From Betaproteobacteria bacterium (lineage in GTDB: Bacteria > Pseudomonadota > Gammaproteobacteria > Burkholderiales > Usitatibacteraceae): DNA of 64,000 bases. A program made the position numbers and the translations under genes. Numbering within the stretch: position 1 is the stretch's first letter; each line of letters opens with the position of its first letter. The stretch spans positions 372,001 to 436,000 of the forward strand of contig JAEUMY010000023.1 in assembly GCA_016791265.1 (NCBI GenBank), given 5' to 3'. Shown here piece after piece: positions 1 through 8,742 of the stretch. The notes below the pieces were generated by a model. That model had not been told where the DNA came from and ran no database searches. It saw only the letters and a program-made list of their open reading frames with translations.

Positions 1-360
1 GGTCGGGTCCCAGTGCAGCACGACCGGAATCGCGGCCCACAAACCCATCAGCACGTACTTGCGGCGCAAGTTGTAGCCGACCTTGATGTCTTCCTTGTGC
101 TCGTGCGAGGCTTGGTTGATGTGATCGAAGCTCTTGGGCTCGAAAAAGAAATGACCGGATTGGCGGCTCACCATCGACACGAGCCACGCGAGCAGGGCGG
201 CCAGCGCCGGGTCGGTGAACAGGAGAACATAGGCGACGACGAAACTGACGGCACTCACCAGATGCAGGCACTGATTGATGGTGCTGTGATGATAGTAGCG
301 ATGGTCATCCATGCGCTGGATGTGCAGTTCGTTCAGGAAATCCTTCAAGGTGTCCCCCAT
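1..360 (-). CDS. Mpo1/DUF962-like membrane protein, N-terminal part
   Basis: The reverse strand is open from an ATG at 360 to the window edge, giving the first 120 residues; the C-terminus lies outside. Two hydrophobic segments (about residues 30-60) and a third near 105-115 suggest an integral membrane protein. A YYHH-x3-N motif near the N-terminus and a GHFFFE motif after the second helix resemble the H-rich motifs of the Mpo1 (YGL010w/DUF962) family. Fungal Mpo1 is an iron-dependent dioxygenase that shortens 2-hydroxy fatty acids. The gene diverges from the glycosyltransferase and sits beside lipid-remodelling genes, which fits a lipid role. Family assignment is from motif memory only. Confidence 0.55.
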   Translation of the reverse strand, partial: MGDTLKDFLNELHIQRMDDHRYYHHSTINQCLHLVSAVSFVVAYVLLFTDPALAALLAWLVSMVSRQSGHFFFEPKSFDHINQASHEHKEDIKVGYNLRRKYVLMGLWAAIPVVLHWDPT

Positions 361-487
361 GCGTGAGTGGATTGGAGCAGGTGACGCGATGGTGACTTTG
401 GAATGTGACCCGCATGTGACGGAAATATTCTTCTCTTCACTGCGCGGTTGTCACTGAACAGTCGCAATCGGGCGGCACCATGCCGCC

Positions 488-1711
488 ATGAATGAAGCCG
501 ACTGTCTCACGGTGGATGAATTGAAACCCGCGCGGCGCGCACTGCGCATCGCGGTGGTGACCGAGACCTATCCGCCGGAGGTGAATGGCGTCGCGCTCAC
601 CATCGCCTGCTTCGTGCGCGGTCTGGTGGCGCGCCAGCACGATGTGCAGTTGATCCGTCCGCGCCAGGCCAATGCGGGTGTGGATGCCACGCGGGGGTTG
701 TCGGAAGTGCTGATGCGGGGCCTTCCAATTCCGCGCTATCCGGATTTGCGCATGGGCATGCCGGCCAAGAACGCGCTGATCCGCATGTGGACGCGGCAGC
801 GCCCCGATCTCGTTCACATCGTCACCGAAGGCCCGCTGGGCTGGTCCGCGTTGCAGGCGGCCAAGCGGCTGAAGCTGCCGGTCACGTCCGACTTCCGCAC
901 CAACTTTCACGCCTACAGCCGCCACTACGGCATGGGCTGGTTGTCGAAGCCGATTTTTCTCTACCTGCGCAAGTTCCACAACCGCACCGACTGCACGATG
1001 GTGCCCACGCTCGCGATGAAGCGTGAGCTGGAAGACGCCGGATTTCGCAACGTGTCGGTGGTCGCGCGCGGCGTGGACACCAGGCGCTTCGATCCGGTGA
1101 GGCGGAGCGAAGCCCTGCGCGCGAGCTGGGGCGCGAAGCCCGAGGACATGGTCGCGTTGTGCGTGGGCCGGCTGGCGCCGGAGAAGAATCTGTCCGCCGT
1201 GTTCAGCGCGTTCACCGCGATGCGAAATCAGAACGCGAATATTCGCCTGGTCCTCGTTGGGGACGGCCCCGCGCGCGATGACGTGACGAGACGTTGCCCC
1301 GAGGCCCTGCTGGCGGGCATGAAGACCGGCGCGGAACTCGCCGAGCACTATGCGTCGGCGGATGCGTTCCTGTTCCCGAGTCTCACCGAGACCTACGGCA
1401 ACGTCACGCCGGAAGCGATGGCGAGCGGCTTGCCGGTGGTGGCGTACAACTATGCGGCCGCGTCGCAGCTCATCCGGCACGGGCGCAACGGCATGCTCGC
1501 GTCGCTCGACCGCTCCGACGACTTCATGCGGCACGCGGCCTGGCTCGCCGCGCATCCGGACGATGCGCGCGCAATGGGCGCCGCGGCGCGGCAGACCGCG
1601 AGCGAGAACGACTGGGACCGCATCGTCGGGCAACTGGAAGATGTGTTCGCGAACGTGCTGGATGCGCATGATGCGGGGCGGATCGGACACTCGCTCGCGC
1701 TGGCGGGCTGA
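488..1711 (+). CDS. GT4 family glycosyltransferase, probable glycolipid synthase
   Basis: A 407-residue GT-B enzyme. The N-terminal domain starts VVTETYPPEVNGVA, the usual opening of GT4 mannosyl/glucosyl transferases of the MgtA/PimB type. The C-terminal donor domain has GRLAPEKN and the E-x7-E motif region SLTETYGNVTPEAMASGLPVV. GT4 enzymes of this type next to plcP (Agt) make glycosyl-diacylglycerols when phospholipids are withdrawn under phosphate starvation. Here plcP lies on the opposite strand, convergent and only 69 bp away, so the link is neighbourhood rather than co-transcription. One GCGAATATTCGC copy lies in the gene, read as ANIR. Donor sugar cannot be read from sequence. Confidence 0.8.
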   Translation: MNEADCLTVDELKPARRALRIAVVTETYPPEVNGVALTIACFVRGLVARQHDVQLIRPRQANAGVDATRGLSEVLMRGLPIPRYPDLRMGMPAKNALIRMWTRQRPDLVHIVTEGPLGWSALQAAKRLKLPVTSDFRTNFHAYSRHYGMGWLSKPIFLYLRKFHNRTDCTMVPTLAMKRELEDAGFRNVSVVARGVDTRRFDPVRRSEALRASWGAKPEDMVALCVGRLAPEKNLSAVFSAFTAMRNQNANIRLVLVGDGPARDDVTRRCPEALLAGMKTGAELAEHYASADAFLFPSLTETYGNVTPEAMASGLPVVAYNYAAASQLIRHGRNGMLASLDRSDDFMRHAAWLAAHPDDARAMGAAARQTASENDWDRIVGQLEDVFANVLDAHDAGRIGHSLALAG

Positions 1712-1780
1712 GCGCCGCTCGGCGCTTGATTCAATCGCACCACGCGAATATTCGCGATGTCCCCGCGTGAAGACGAGCGC

Positions 1781-2620
1781 TCAGTGCAGCAGTGTCTCGA
1801 CCGCCTTCGCCGCCGTGGCGGCGCCCACTTTGCCGGACAGCAGCACGGGCAAGTCTTCGCTGCGCATGTCGGCCACCGACGCCACTTCCTCTTTCCACTC
1901 GATCAGCTCGATGCGGCCATCGATGTGCTCCACCAGCGCGGTGCAGCTATCCACCCAGTCGCCGCAGTTCATGTAAGTGACGCCATCGATGTCGCGAATG
2001 GTGGCGGCGTGAATGTGGCCGCAGATCACGCCATCGAGGTCGCGATCCTTGACATGCTTCACCACCGACTCCTCGAAGTCGTAGATGAAGCTGACCGCCG
2101 TCTTGACCTTGCGCTTGGCGTAGCCCGCCAGCGACCAGTAGCCGGTGATCTTGAGCGTGCGCCGCACCCACGACAGCCAGCCGTTGGCGCGCACGAGAAA
2201 GTTGTAGGTCATGTCGCCCAGGATGGCGACCCACTTGTGGTAGCGCGTCACCTGGTCGAAGGCGTCGCCATGCGTGATCAAGAGCCGCCGGCCATCGGCA
2301 GTGTGGTGAATATGCTCGTTCACGATCCGAATGTCGCCGAAGGCCGTGCCGTCGTATTCGCGCAGCGCCTCGTCGTGATTGCCAGGCACGAACAGGACCT
2401 TCACGCCATGCCGCGCGCGCTTCAGCACCTTCTGCACGACCGTGTTCTGCGCCGCCGTCCACACGACGCTGCGGCTCATGGCCCAGAAGTCGATGATGTC
2501 GCCGACGAGGATGATGTTCTCCGACTCGTGATGCTTCAGGAACGAGAGCAACCGCTCCGCCTGACAGCCCCGTGTGCCCAAGTGGATGTCGGACAGAAAA
2601 ATGGTGCGCACGCGAGTCAT
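1781..2620 (-). CDS. plcP: PlcP-like metallophosphoesterase (phospholipase C type)
   Basis: A 279-residue calcineurin-like phosphoesterase. Metal-binding motifs are visible in order: SDIHLGTRG, GDIIDFW, GNHD, a late THGD and GHIH. The opening SDIHLGTRGCQAE is the pattern I associate with PlcP, the enzyme that degrades phosphatidylcholine and phosphatidylethanolamine to diacylglycerol during phosphate starvation, rather than with LpxH of lipid A synthesis. It is the third gene of an operon: its ATG overlaps the btaB stop by four bases (ATGA). The released diacylglycerol is the substrate of BtaA, encoded upstream, so gene order and chemistry agree. LpxH-like activity is the alternative. Confidence 0.8.
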   Translation of the reverse strand: MTRVRTIFLSDIHLGTRGCQAERLLSFLKHHESENIILVGDIIDFWAMSRSVVWTAAQNTVVQKVLKRARHGVKVLFVPGNHDEALREYDGTAFGDIRIVNEHIHHTADGRRLLITHGDAFDQVTRYHKWVAILGDMTYNFLVRANGWLSWVRRTLKITGYWSLAGYAKRKVKTAVSFIYDFEESVVKHVKDRDLDGVICGHIHAATIRDIDGVTYMNCGDWVDSCTALVEHIDGRIELIEWKEEVASVADMRSEDLPVLLSGKVGAATAAKAVETLLH

Positions 2621-3318
2621 GGCTTGCGTCCGATGAAGAGGTAGTACGGTACGGCGAGGCCGGGCAGGTAGGGCACGGCGGCGTGGCGTTCGACGCGCGC
2701 CAGCGGTTCATAGCGGCTCGCGAGCGTAGGCAGATGCTCGCGGGAAAGATGCACCCCGTCATGCGCGAACCAGCGGCGCCAGAACGCCGCCATGAGCGGC
2801 GATGAATGCTCGGGAAGATGAAAGTCGACGACTGCGAGCTTGCCGCCGGGTTTCAGCATGGCGCCGGCGTTGGCGAGCGCCGCACGCCAGTCGGGCATCA
2901 TCGTGAGCGAATAAGACATCAGCACCACATCGGCGAGCCGCTCTGGTTGCCAGGTGGTGGCGTCGGCCTCATGCACGCGAATATTCGCACCCAGGATCTG
3001 GCCGACACGCGCCCGCGCCACATCCAGCAAGGCGGGGCACAGATCCACCAGGTCATAAGACGCGAGACGCGGCAGGCACTTGTCGAAGTAGTCGAGGTTG
3101 CGTCCGGTACCGCCACCCAGTTCCACCACGCGGTCGCCGGGCCAGACATCAAGAAGGTCGACCAGCCGCTCCCGCCCATGCAAGAGCCGCTCGCGGAAGT
3201 TGTCGTACCGCGCGGCCTGCGGCGCGTAGAAGCCTTGCAGCTTCTCGGCGTGCGTGCCCGTGCGCGGCTGGCCGCGCAGCATGCGCGCCAGCACGGAGAC
3301 ATCGTCGATGAGCATCAT
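2617..3318 (-). CDS. btaB: BtaB-like SAM methyltransferase for betaine lipid synthesis
   Basis: A 233-residue class I methyltransferase with the SAM-binding motif VVELGGGTGRN (about residues 65-75). A following acidic motif (YDLVDLCPALLDVA) and the C-terminal VPYYLFIGRKP complete a BtaB-like pattern. BtaB trimethylates the homoserine headgroup made by BtaA to give DGTS. The start is the first of two adjacent ATGs at 3318; it overlaps the btaA TGA, as ATGA, so translation is probably coupled. A GCGAATATTCGC copy at 2977 encodes ANIR within the SAM domain. Confidence comes mainly from its pairing with btaA. Confidence 0.85.
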   Translation of the reverse strand: MMLIDDVSVLARMLRGQPRTGTHAEKLQGFYAPQAARYDNFRERLLHGRERLVDLLDVWPGDRVVELGGGTGRNLDYFDKCLPRLASYDLVDLCPALLDVARARVGQILGANIRVHEADATTWQPERLADVVLMSYSLTMMPDWRAALANAGAMLKPGGKLAVVDFHLPEHSSPLMAAFWRRWFAHDGVHLSREHLPTLASRYEPLARVERHAAVPYLPGLAVPYYLFIGRKP

Positions 3319-4529
3319 GCCGGCGCCCCCGCCAGGTCGGCGATGTGAAAGCCCGCATAGGTGTGTACCCGGTCTTGCCGGGTCAGGTCGCGCGCCCAGT
3401 CGTCGTGAAAGCGCAGCACGTCGGTGAGCCGCGTGCGCGCATCGCCGATCGTGATGGCGTCGAGGTAGCGCGGCTTGGCATGCGCGCTGCGGAAGAGGAT
3501 GCGGGCCGCCGGCGTGGCGCGCGCGAGAATGTGCTGCCACTCTTCGATGAGGGCGTCGGGGTGGTAGCCCGCCATCCAGTCCATGTGATCCAGCAACACA
3601 TACCGGCTCATCGGTTCGCGATGGCGCTGCAAGAAGCGCGTGACGGTTGTCGTGTGCGGATGAATGCGATCGGCAAGACCGGACTTGAGGCGCGCGAAGT
3701 TGGCGGGCTTGAGGTATTCCGGGCAGCAATCCTTCGTGTAGCCGCCACGCACATACACCGAGTAGAAGTAGTTGGAGGACAGCGGCAGCTCGCGCAGCAC
3801 ATATTCCAGCGAGTCGCGCACGAAACCGGCCACGCCGCCGGCGTGCTGGGCTTCGACTTCCTTCCGCTGCGGATGGGGCACGCCCAGCATGCTCATGGTG
3901 AGCTGCCGCGATAGCGTCCAATTGATGAGGCGGCTCCACACATACGGCTTCACGCGCGCGTCGTACACGGCGCGCTGCGCTTCCAGGTTCGGGGCGTCGA
4001 AGAGCGCCTCGACACTGTCGCGCAACGCCGGACGTAGCGCGAGATAGCCACGGAACGCCTGCGCCACCATGCCTGACAGGCCGCGATAGAAAAAACTGCC
4101 TTGCGAATACTCGCGTTGGGTGAACCAGCGCTGGTTGCGATCCCACCACGTCTGCGCGAAAGGCGAGAGCTCCGCGCGCAGCGCATCGTGGTAGAGATCG
4201 CGGAAGTCGCGATGCGAGCCCACCCCGAAAAGCTGGAAGAAGTCGCCGTGGTTCAACCGGCGAATGCCGGCGAGCTTCAATTCAAGCAACGCCGTCTGGC
4301 GCGGGTTGGCGTCGACCGCGTGAATCGCCGCCGGCCCGTCGAGCGCGTAGTCCAGCACGTTGCACCCCGCGCTGGTGATGACGAGCAGCGAATCTTCAGG
4401 GGAAAGCTGGAGCGCCTGCCGGTCGACCGCGGGGTCTTCCCAGCAGGTGTTGTAGACCAATGACCGGCTGTAGATGAAATTGAACAGCGACTGGTCGATG
4501 CGGTCGGCGAGAGTGAGTCGGGCGCTCAG
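3315..4529 (-). CDS. btaA: BtaA-like 3-amino-3-carboxypropyl transferase (DUF3419)
   Basis: Matches the BtaA/DUF3419 family that transfers the 3-amino-3-carboxypropyl group of SAM to diacylglycerol, the first step to DGTS betaine lipid. Visible landmarks are VYNTCWEDP near the N-terminus, then ITSAGCNVLDYAL and AVDANPRQTALLELK (SAM pocket), and later LDHMDWM. No ATG or GTG exists in frame before the conserved region. The TTG at 4460 would cut off the conserved lead-in FNFIYSRSLVYN. I therefore place the start at CTG 4529, which follows an AAGGA five bases upstream; an in-frame TGA lies just beyond it. The start is an inference. First gene of btaA-btaB-plcP. Confidence 0.85.
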   Translation of the reverse strand: MSARLTLADRIDQSLFNFIYSRSLVYNTCWEDPAVDRQALQLSPEDSLLVITSAGCNVLDYALDGPAAIHAVDANPRQTALLELKLAGIRRLNHGDFFQLFGVGSHRDFRDLYHDALRAELSPFAQTWWDRNQRWFTQREYSQGSFFYRGLSGMVAQAFRGYLALRPALRDSVEALFDAPNLEAQRAVYDARVKPYVWSRLINWTLSRQLTMSMLGVPHPQRKEVEAQHAGGVAGFVRDSLEYVLRELPLSSNYFYSVYVRGGYTKDCCPEYLKPANFARLKSGLADRIHPHTTTVTRFLQRHREPMSRYVLLDHMDWMAGYHPDALIEEWQHILARATPAARILFRSAHAKPRYLDAITIGDARTRLTDVLRFHDDWARDLTRQDRVHTYAGFHIADLAGAPA

Positions 4530-4612
4530 AGTTGTCCTTCACGCGGGTTGCACATGCGCGAAGGGTAGGGAGGCATTGTTACAGGGGCGTGAAAAGGCCC
4601 GTTGCGCCGCGG

Positions 4613-5623
4613 CTACAACTGCCCGCGCGGATTCTCTTTCGCGAAGTAGAACCACTCGTTGCCCGGCTTGGCGTGCGCGTCGGGGAACATGATGCAGCCT
4701 TTCGCCGGGGCGGTGAGCTCGGTGCCATCATGGCGGCGCGCGATGAGATCGCCGGCTGCGAAGCGGTTGAAGCTGGCCCAGGGCTGCGCGAAGCTGTCGC
4801 CTTCATGCTCGCGATCATGCACCGCCACCAGCGAGAGGCTTTCAAAGTCGCCGACCGCAGGCGGCGGTGTTTCGCCGGAGAGACCGAGGAATGCCAGCGT
4901 GTTGCGAATGGCGTGGTAGCCGACCTCGGGTGACCGCGCGTCTTCGTGTTGGCCGCATTCCAGCGTGATGGCAGAGCCGCCGACGGAGCGCATGTACTCG
5001 GTCGTGCCCACGCCATAGCGCGGATCGGTGGAGAGGATGTCCGCGCGCGATTGCGCCGCGCCCACTCTCGCCATGCGCCGCGCCACGCCGTGCGCGTAGG
5101 TGTCGAGCCAGCCATCCACGAAACGGTCGACGCCAAGATGCCGGGCCAGCGCGCGTTCTCTTTCCTCATGCTTGAACGGCTGCAATGAGCCTTCGTTGTT
5201 TCGCGGCCCCAGCATGGCGAACGCGCCGTTCTGCGCACGCGTGGAATGCAGGTCCAGCAGCACGTCGTGATCCGCCAGCATGGGGCAAAGCCAGTTGGCG
5301 ATGCGGTCCTCGAAATCGTGTGGATCGGCGACCGGCCCGAGATTGCGATTGAGATTGCGCTCGCCGTTGCGTTCGCGCTTGGCGTAGGCCAGCGGATTGG
5401 TGATCGGCACGAAGGTGACGCGGCCGGCGGCGATGGCGAGGGTGCCCGCCTTCAGCTCGGCCAGGATGCGGCGGATGGCTTGCGTGCCGCAGGTTTCGTT
5501 GCCATGCACGGCGCCCAGCACGATGAGTCTCGGGCCGGGCTTCTGGCCCTGAAAGCTCTGCGCGTGGAAGTGATGCTGGTCGGCGGTGGTGGCGTCGGGT
5601 GGGGAGTCGGGCAGGGCGGCCAT
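4613..5623 (-). CDS. Succinylglutamate desuccinylase/aspartoacylase-family hydrolase
   Basis: A 336-residue zinc carboxypeptidase-like protein of the AstE/AspA family. The zinc motif H-x2-E appears as GAVHGNETCG (about residues 38-47), followed by NPLAYAKRERNGERNLNRN, with the arginines that bind the substrate carboxylate, and LDLHST with the third zinc ligand. Family members remove an acyl group from N-acyl amino acids such as N-succinylglutamate or N-acetylaspartate. No other arginine-succinyltransferase genes are nearby; an agmatinase lies downstream, so an arginine-related role is possible but unproven. Start ATG at 5623. Exact substrate is unknown. Confidence 0.75.
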   Translation of the reverse strand: MAALPDSPPDATTADQHHFHAQSFQGQKPGPRLIVLGAVHGNETCGTQAIRRILAELKAGTLAIAAGRVTFVPITNPLAYAKRERNGERNLNRNLGPVADPHDFEDRIANWLCPMLADHDVLLDLHSTRAQNGAFAMLGPRNNEGSLQPFKHEERERALARHLGVDRFVDGWLDTYAHGVARRMARVGAAQSRADILSTDPRYGVGTTEYMRSVGGSAITLECGQHEDARSPEVGYHAIRNTLAFLGLSGETPPPAVGDFESLSLVAVHDREHEGDSFAQPWASFNRFAAGDLIARRHDGTELTAPAKGCIMFPDAHAKPGNEWFYFAKENPRGQL

Positions 5624-5737
5624 GCGGGTGCGCGGGTGAATGAGTCGGAGTCGCGCATTTTACCTCCCGATGGCGCGCGCACTGGTACGCGGGGTGGCCG
5701 CGCGGCCCGGGTGCTTCAGACGCGCTTCAGGCGCGCT

Positions 5738-6658
5738 TCAGCGCGAGCGCGCCGCCAGTGCCGACAGATAGGTCCACACGCAATGCGCCGCCGCGTTGCT
5801 GGTGAGCTCGGCATGGTCGTAGGGCGGCGCGACTTCCACGCAGTCCATGCCGACCCACGGGAGGTCGGCGAGGCTTTCGATGAGGCTGAGCACCTGTGCC
5901 GTGGAGAGGCCGCCCGGCTCCGGCGTGCCGGTGCCCGGCGCGAAGGCGGGATCGAGGCAGTCGATATCCAGAGTGAGATACGTGGGCCGCGAGCCATCCA
6001 GATGCCTGCGAATATTCGCAAGCGCGCCGGCGAGTTGCGCCGCGCTCTCCATGCCGCGCAGATCGCGCGCGGTCAGCACCAGCCCGCCGCGATCGCTCAC
6101 GAACTCGCGCGCGGACTTCTCCGCGGCGGAGCGGATGCCGATCTGCACCGTGGACGTGGGATCGACCAGCCCTTCTTCGATGGCCTCGCGCGTCCACGTG
6201 CCGTGGCCGGACGGCTCGCCGAAGTGATCCGCCCAGGTGTCGCAATGCGCGTCGAAATGCAAGAGCGCGAGCGGTTGTCCGAGCTTGGCGCGATAGGCGC
6301 GCAAGAGCGGCAGCGTGATGGAGTGATCGCCGCCCAGCCAGCACAGGTGGTGCCGGTCGATGAGTTCGGGCGCCACCTTCGCCAGCGCGTCGCGCAGGGC
6401 GGCAAGCGATGTGTTGGGCAAGCGAAGATCGCCCAGATCGGTGAGCTGGTCCAGCGGCGACACGTCGAACAAGGGATGCGTGCCGTCGCAGAGCATGTGG
6501 CTCGCGCGGCGGGTGGCGTCGGGGCCGAAGCGGGCGCCAGCGCGATTGGTGACGCTGCCATCCCAGGCGATGCCCGCGACGGCGAAGCGTCGACTGCGAA
6601 TATTCGCAGGCGCCTTCAGAAAGGTGTTCTGGCTCTCGAACGCGAAGCCGCCCGTCAT
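5738..6658 (-). CDS. speB: Ureohydrolase, probable agmatinase
   Basis: A 306-residue arginase/agmatinase-fold enzyme. The binuclear manganese motifs are all present: GGDHSI, HFDAHCDTW and LDIDCLDPAFAPGTGTPEPGG (in two overlapping parts). Agmatinases hydrolyse agmatine to putrescine and urea; guanidinobutyrase or another guanidino hydrolase remains possible. It starts two bases after the stop of the murA-like gene, so the two are co-transcribed. Two GCGAATATTCGC copies sit in the gene (6008 and 6596), both read as ANIR, one within the first 25 codons. Confidence 0.8.
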   Translation of the reverse strand: MTGGFAFESQNTFLKAPANIRSRRFAVAGIAWDGSVTNRAGARFGPDATRRASHMLCDGTHPLFDVSPLDQLTDLGDLRLPNTSLAALRDALAKVAPELIDRHHLCWLGGDHSITLPLLRAYRAKLGQPLALLHFDAHCDTWADHFGEPSGHGTWTREAIEEGLVDPTSTVQIGIRSAAEKSAREFVSDRGGLVLTARDLRGMESAAQLAGALANIRRHLDGSRPTYLTLDIDCLDPAFAPGTGTPEPGGLSTAQVLSLIESLADLPWVGMDCVEVAPPYDHAELTSNAAAHCVWTYLSALAARSR

Positions 6659-6660
6659 GT

Positions 6661-7971
6661 TCAGCCCGCCCCGATGGCGAGCGACAGCCCGCGCGTGCGC
6701 TCGATCAGATTTCCGTAGCCGCGTTCGATGCGCGCGATCGATGTGATCGTGGTCTCGCCTTCCGCCAACGCCGCCGCCATGACATAGGCCAGCCCGGCGC
6801 GCAGATCCGGGACATCCAGCGTGAGGCCCGCAGACCGCAACGGCGTGGGGCCGAGGATGATGGCGCTGTGCGGAAAGTCGTGGCCGCGAAACCGGCATTC
6901 GAGCGAGCCCAGGCAGTGCGTCTCGATCTGGGTCCGCGCACCAAGCGCGGAGAGGGCGGCGAGGTAGTCGAAGCGCCGCTCGTACACCGTCTCGTGGATG
7001 ATCGACGCGCCAGACGCCTGCGTGAGCATCACGGCGAAGGGTTGTTGCCAGTCGGTCGCGAAACCGGGGAACACGTCGGTTTCGATGACCGTGCTTTTCA
7101 AAGGCTGGCGGCGAAAGAAGCGGATGGATTTCGCGCCCTCGATTTCCACGCCGCCACCGACGGCATTGAACGGGCCGAAGAAGTTGATGAGTGTGGACGG
7201 GTCGATGCCTTCGACCGTGATGTCGCCATCGGTGGCCGCCGCGAGCGCCGCCCACGATGCGGCCTCGATGCGGTCGCCCAGCACTTCGAACGACGTGCCG
7301 TACAGCCGGTCCACGCCCTGGATGATGAGTTCGCGGTTGGGCATCAACTGCACGCGGGCGCCCATCGCGTTCAGCATGGTGATGAGCGCGATGATCTCCG
7401 GCTCGGTCGCCACGTTCTCGATGATGCTGGTGCCTTCGGCCAGCACGCCCAGGAAGAGGCAGCTCTCGGTCGCGCCCACGCTGGGGTAGGGCAGGCGATA
7501 GTGGCAGGCCTTCAGCCGCCCTTTGCGCACCGCGTGATAGCCGGTGTCGGACACGGTGATGTGCGCGCCGAACATCTTGGCGGCCTCGAGGTGGAAATCC
7601 ACCGGCCGCGCGCCGATGTTGCAGCCTGACACCACCGGCACATGCGCCTCGCCCAGCCGGTGCAACAGCACGCCGAGCAAGAGGATCGGAATGCGGTTGG
7701 ATCCGGAGTCGGGCACCGGCACCTTGGCGCTGCGAATATTCGCAGCGTCGATGGCGAGCGTGGAAGGCATGGACCAGTCCAACTTCGCGCCGGACGCCTC
7801 CAGCATGTCGCAGGTGATCTCCACGTCGCCGATCCTGGGGGCGTTGATGAGCCGGGTCGTGCCGTCGGCGAGGAGGGCGGCCACCATCGCCTTGGTGGCG
7901 AAGTTCTTGGCGCCGAGGCTCTGGATGCGGCCGGTGACGGGTCTGCCGCCGCGGATGATGTACTTGGGCAT
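6661..7971 (-). CDS. MurA-like UDP-GlcNAc 1-carboxyvinyltransferase, divergent paralogue
   Basis: A 436-residue EPSP-synthase-fold protein of the MurA family, the first committed step of peptidoglycan synthesis. Lys22-Asn23 in GAKNFATKAMVAALL and the active-site loop VVSGCNIGARPVDFH, with the catalytic Cys at about 117, are conserved. The loop normally read as PTDMQAQF is here FATDWQQPF. This and the N-terminal FATKAMV variant suggest an MurA2-type paralogue rather than the housekeeping copy, which normally sits near ibaG/hisG. It heads a two-gene unit with agmatinase and lies next to a D-Ala-D-Ala dipeptidase. A palindrome copy lies 13 bp upstream of the start. Confidence 0.8.
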   Translation of the reverse strand: MPKYIIRGGRPVTGRIQSLGAKNFATKAMVAALLADGTTRLINAPRIGDVEITCDMLEASGAKLDWSMPSTLAIDAANIRSAKVPVPDSGSNRIPILLLGVLLHRLGEAHVPVVSGCNIGARPVDFHLEAAKMFGAHITVSDTGYHAVRKGRLKACHYRLPYPSVGATESCLFLGVLAEGTSIIENVATEPEIIALITMLNAMGARVQLMPNRELIIQGVDRLYGTSFEVLGDRIEAASWAALAAATDGDITVEGIDPSTLINFFGPFNAVGGGVEIEGAKSIRFFRRQPLKSTVIETDVFPGFATDWQQPFAVMLTQASGASIIHETVYERRFDYLAALSALGARTQIETHCLGSLECRFRGHDFPHSAIILGPTPLRSAGLTLDVPDLRAGLAYVMAAALAEGETTITSIARIERGYGNLIERTRGLSLAIGAG

Positions 7972-8104
7972 GGTCTGGAGAGCGCGAATATTCGCATTGA
8001 GGAGAATTGCCGCGATGGTAACCCAGGCGGATGGGCGACGGCCTCGCGCTAAGATCGGTACTTGTTTTGACCTCGGTCCGCCCTATTTCCGCCACCATTT
8101 CAGC

Positions 8105-8717
8105 CATGATCGCGTCCATCCGCTGCGAAGACATCGACCGGCATCCCGATTTCGTCCGCCTCGCCGCGCTGGCGGACATCGTCGTGGATCTCCGCTATGC
8201 CGGCGCGAACAACTTCGTGGGCCATGATCTGTACTCGCCGCTCGACTGCGCATGGATTCGCCGCGAGGCGGGCGAAGCCCTCGCTCGCGCCGCCGCGTGT
8301 TTGCAGGCGATGCGACCGGGCCATCGATTGCTGGTGCTGGACGCGCTCCGCCCGCAGCGCGTGCAGGAACAACTGTGGGCGCGGGTCAGGGACACGCCCG
8401 ATGCGCTCTACATCGCGCGGCCCGAACGCGGCTCCATTCACTCCTTCGGCATGGCGGTGGACGTCACCTTGATCGATGGCAATGGGCGCGAACTCGACAT
8501 GGGCACGCCGTTCGACGACTTCAGCGAACTGTCGCATCCAGCGCTGGAAGAACGCTGGTTGGCGACGGGCGCCCTCACGCCAAGCCAGGTTCAGCATCGC
8601 CTGTGGCTGCGCGACGCCATGCGACACGCCGGTTTTCGCGGCATTCGCAGCGAATGGTGGCATTTCGACTTTGGTGATCGGCAGACCGTCAGGGAGATGC
8701 TGCCGCGGGTGCTTTGA
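8105..8717 (+). CDS. ddpX: D-alanyl-D-alanine dipeptidase (VanX/DdpX family)
   Basis: A 204-residue zinc dipeptidase. Zinc ligands are seen as H112 and D119 in SIHSFGMAVDV and H186 in EWWHF, with E183 as the catalytic base; Arg82 in DALRP corresponds to the VanX transition-state arginine. Chromosomal members release D-Ala from D-Ala-D-Ala for reuse as a nutrient or in wall recycling. I chose ATG 8105 because the preceding in-frame residues are low-complexity and start homology begins just after it. It diverges from the murA-like operon and faces the dacB gene, within a peptidoglycan-centred neighbourhood. No vancomycin-resistance genes accompany it. Confidence 0.85.
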
Positions 8718-8742
8718 GCTCGTGACGCGTGGCCCCGTCCGC

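Noticed and set aside
5738..8179. An 813-residue minus-strand frame apparently fusing unknown sequence to agmatinase
   Set aside because: The first part is a shifted reading of the murA-like gene; agmatinase has its own ATG at 6658 two bases after the murA-like stop.
8105..8717. VanX-type gene as part of a vancomycin-resistance cassette
   Set aside because: No vanH, vanA or vanRS-like genes are nearby; chromosomal DdpX-type enzymes are common.
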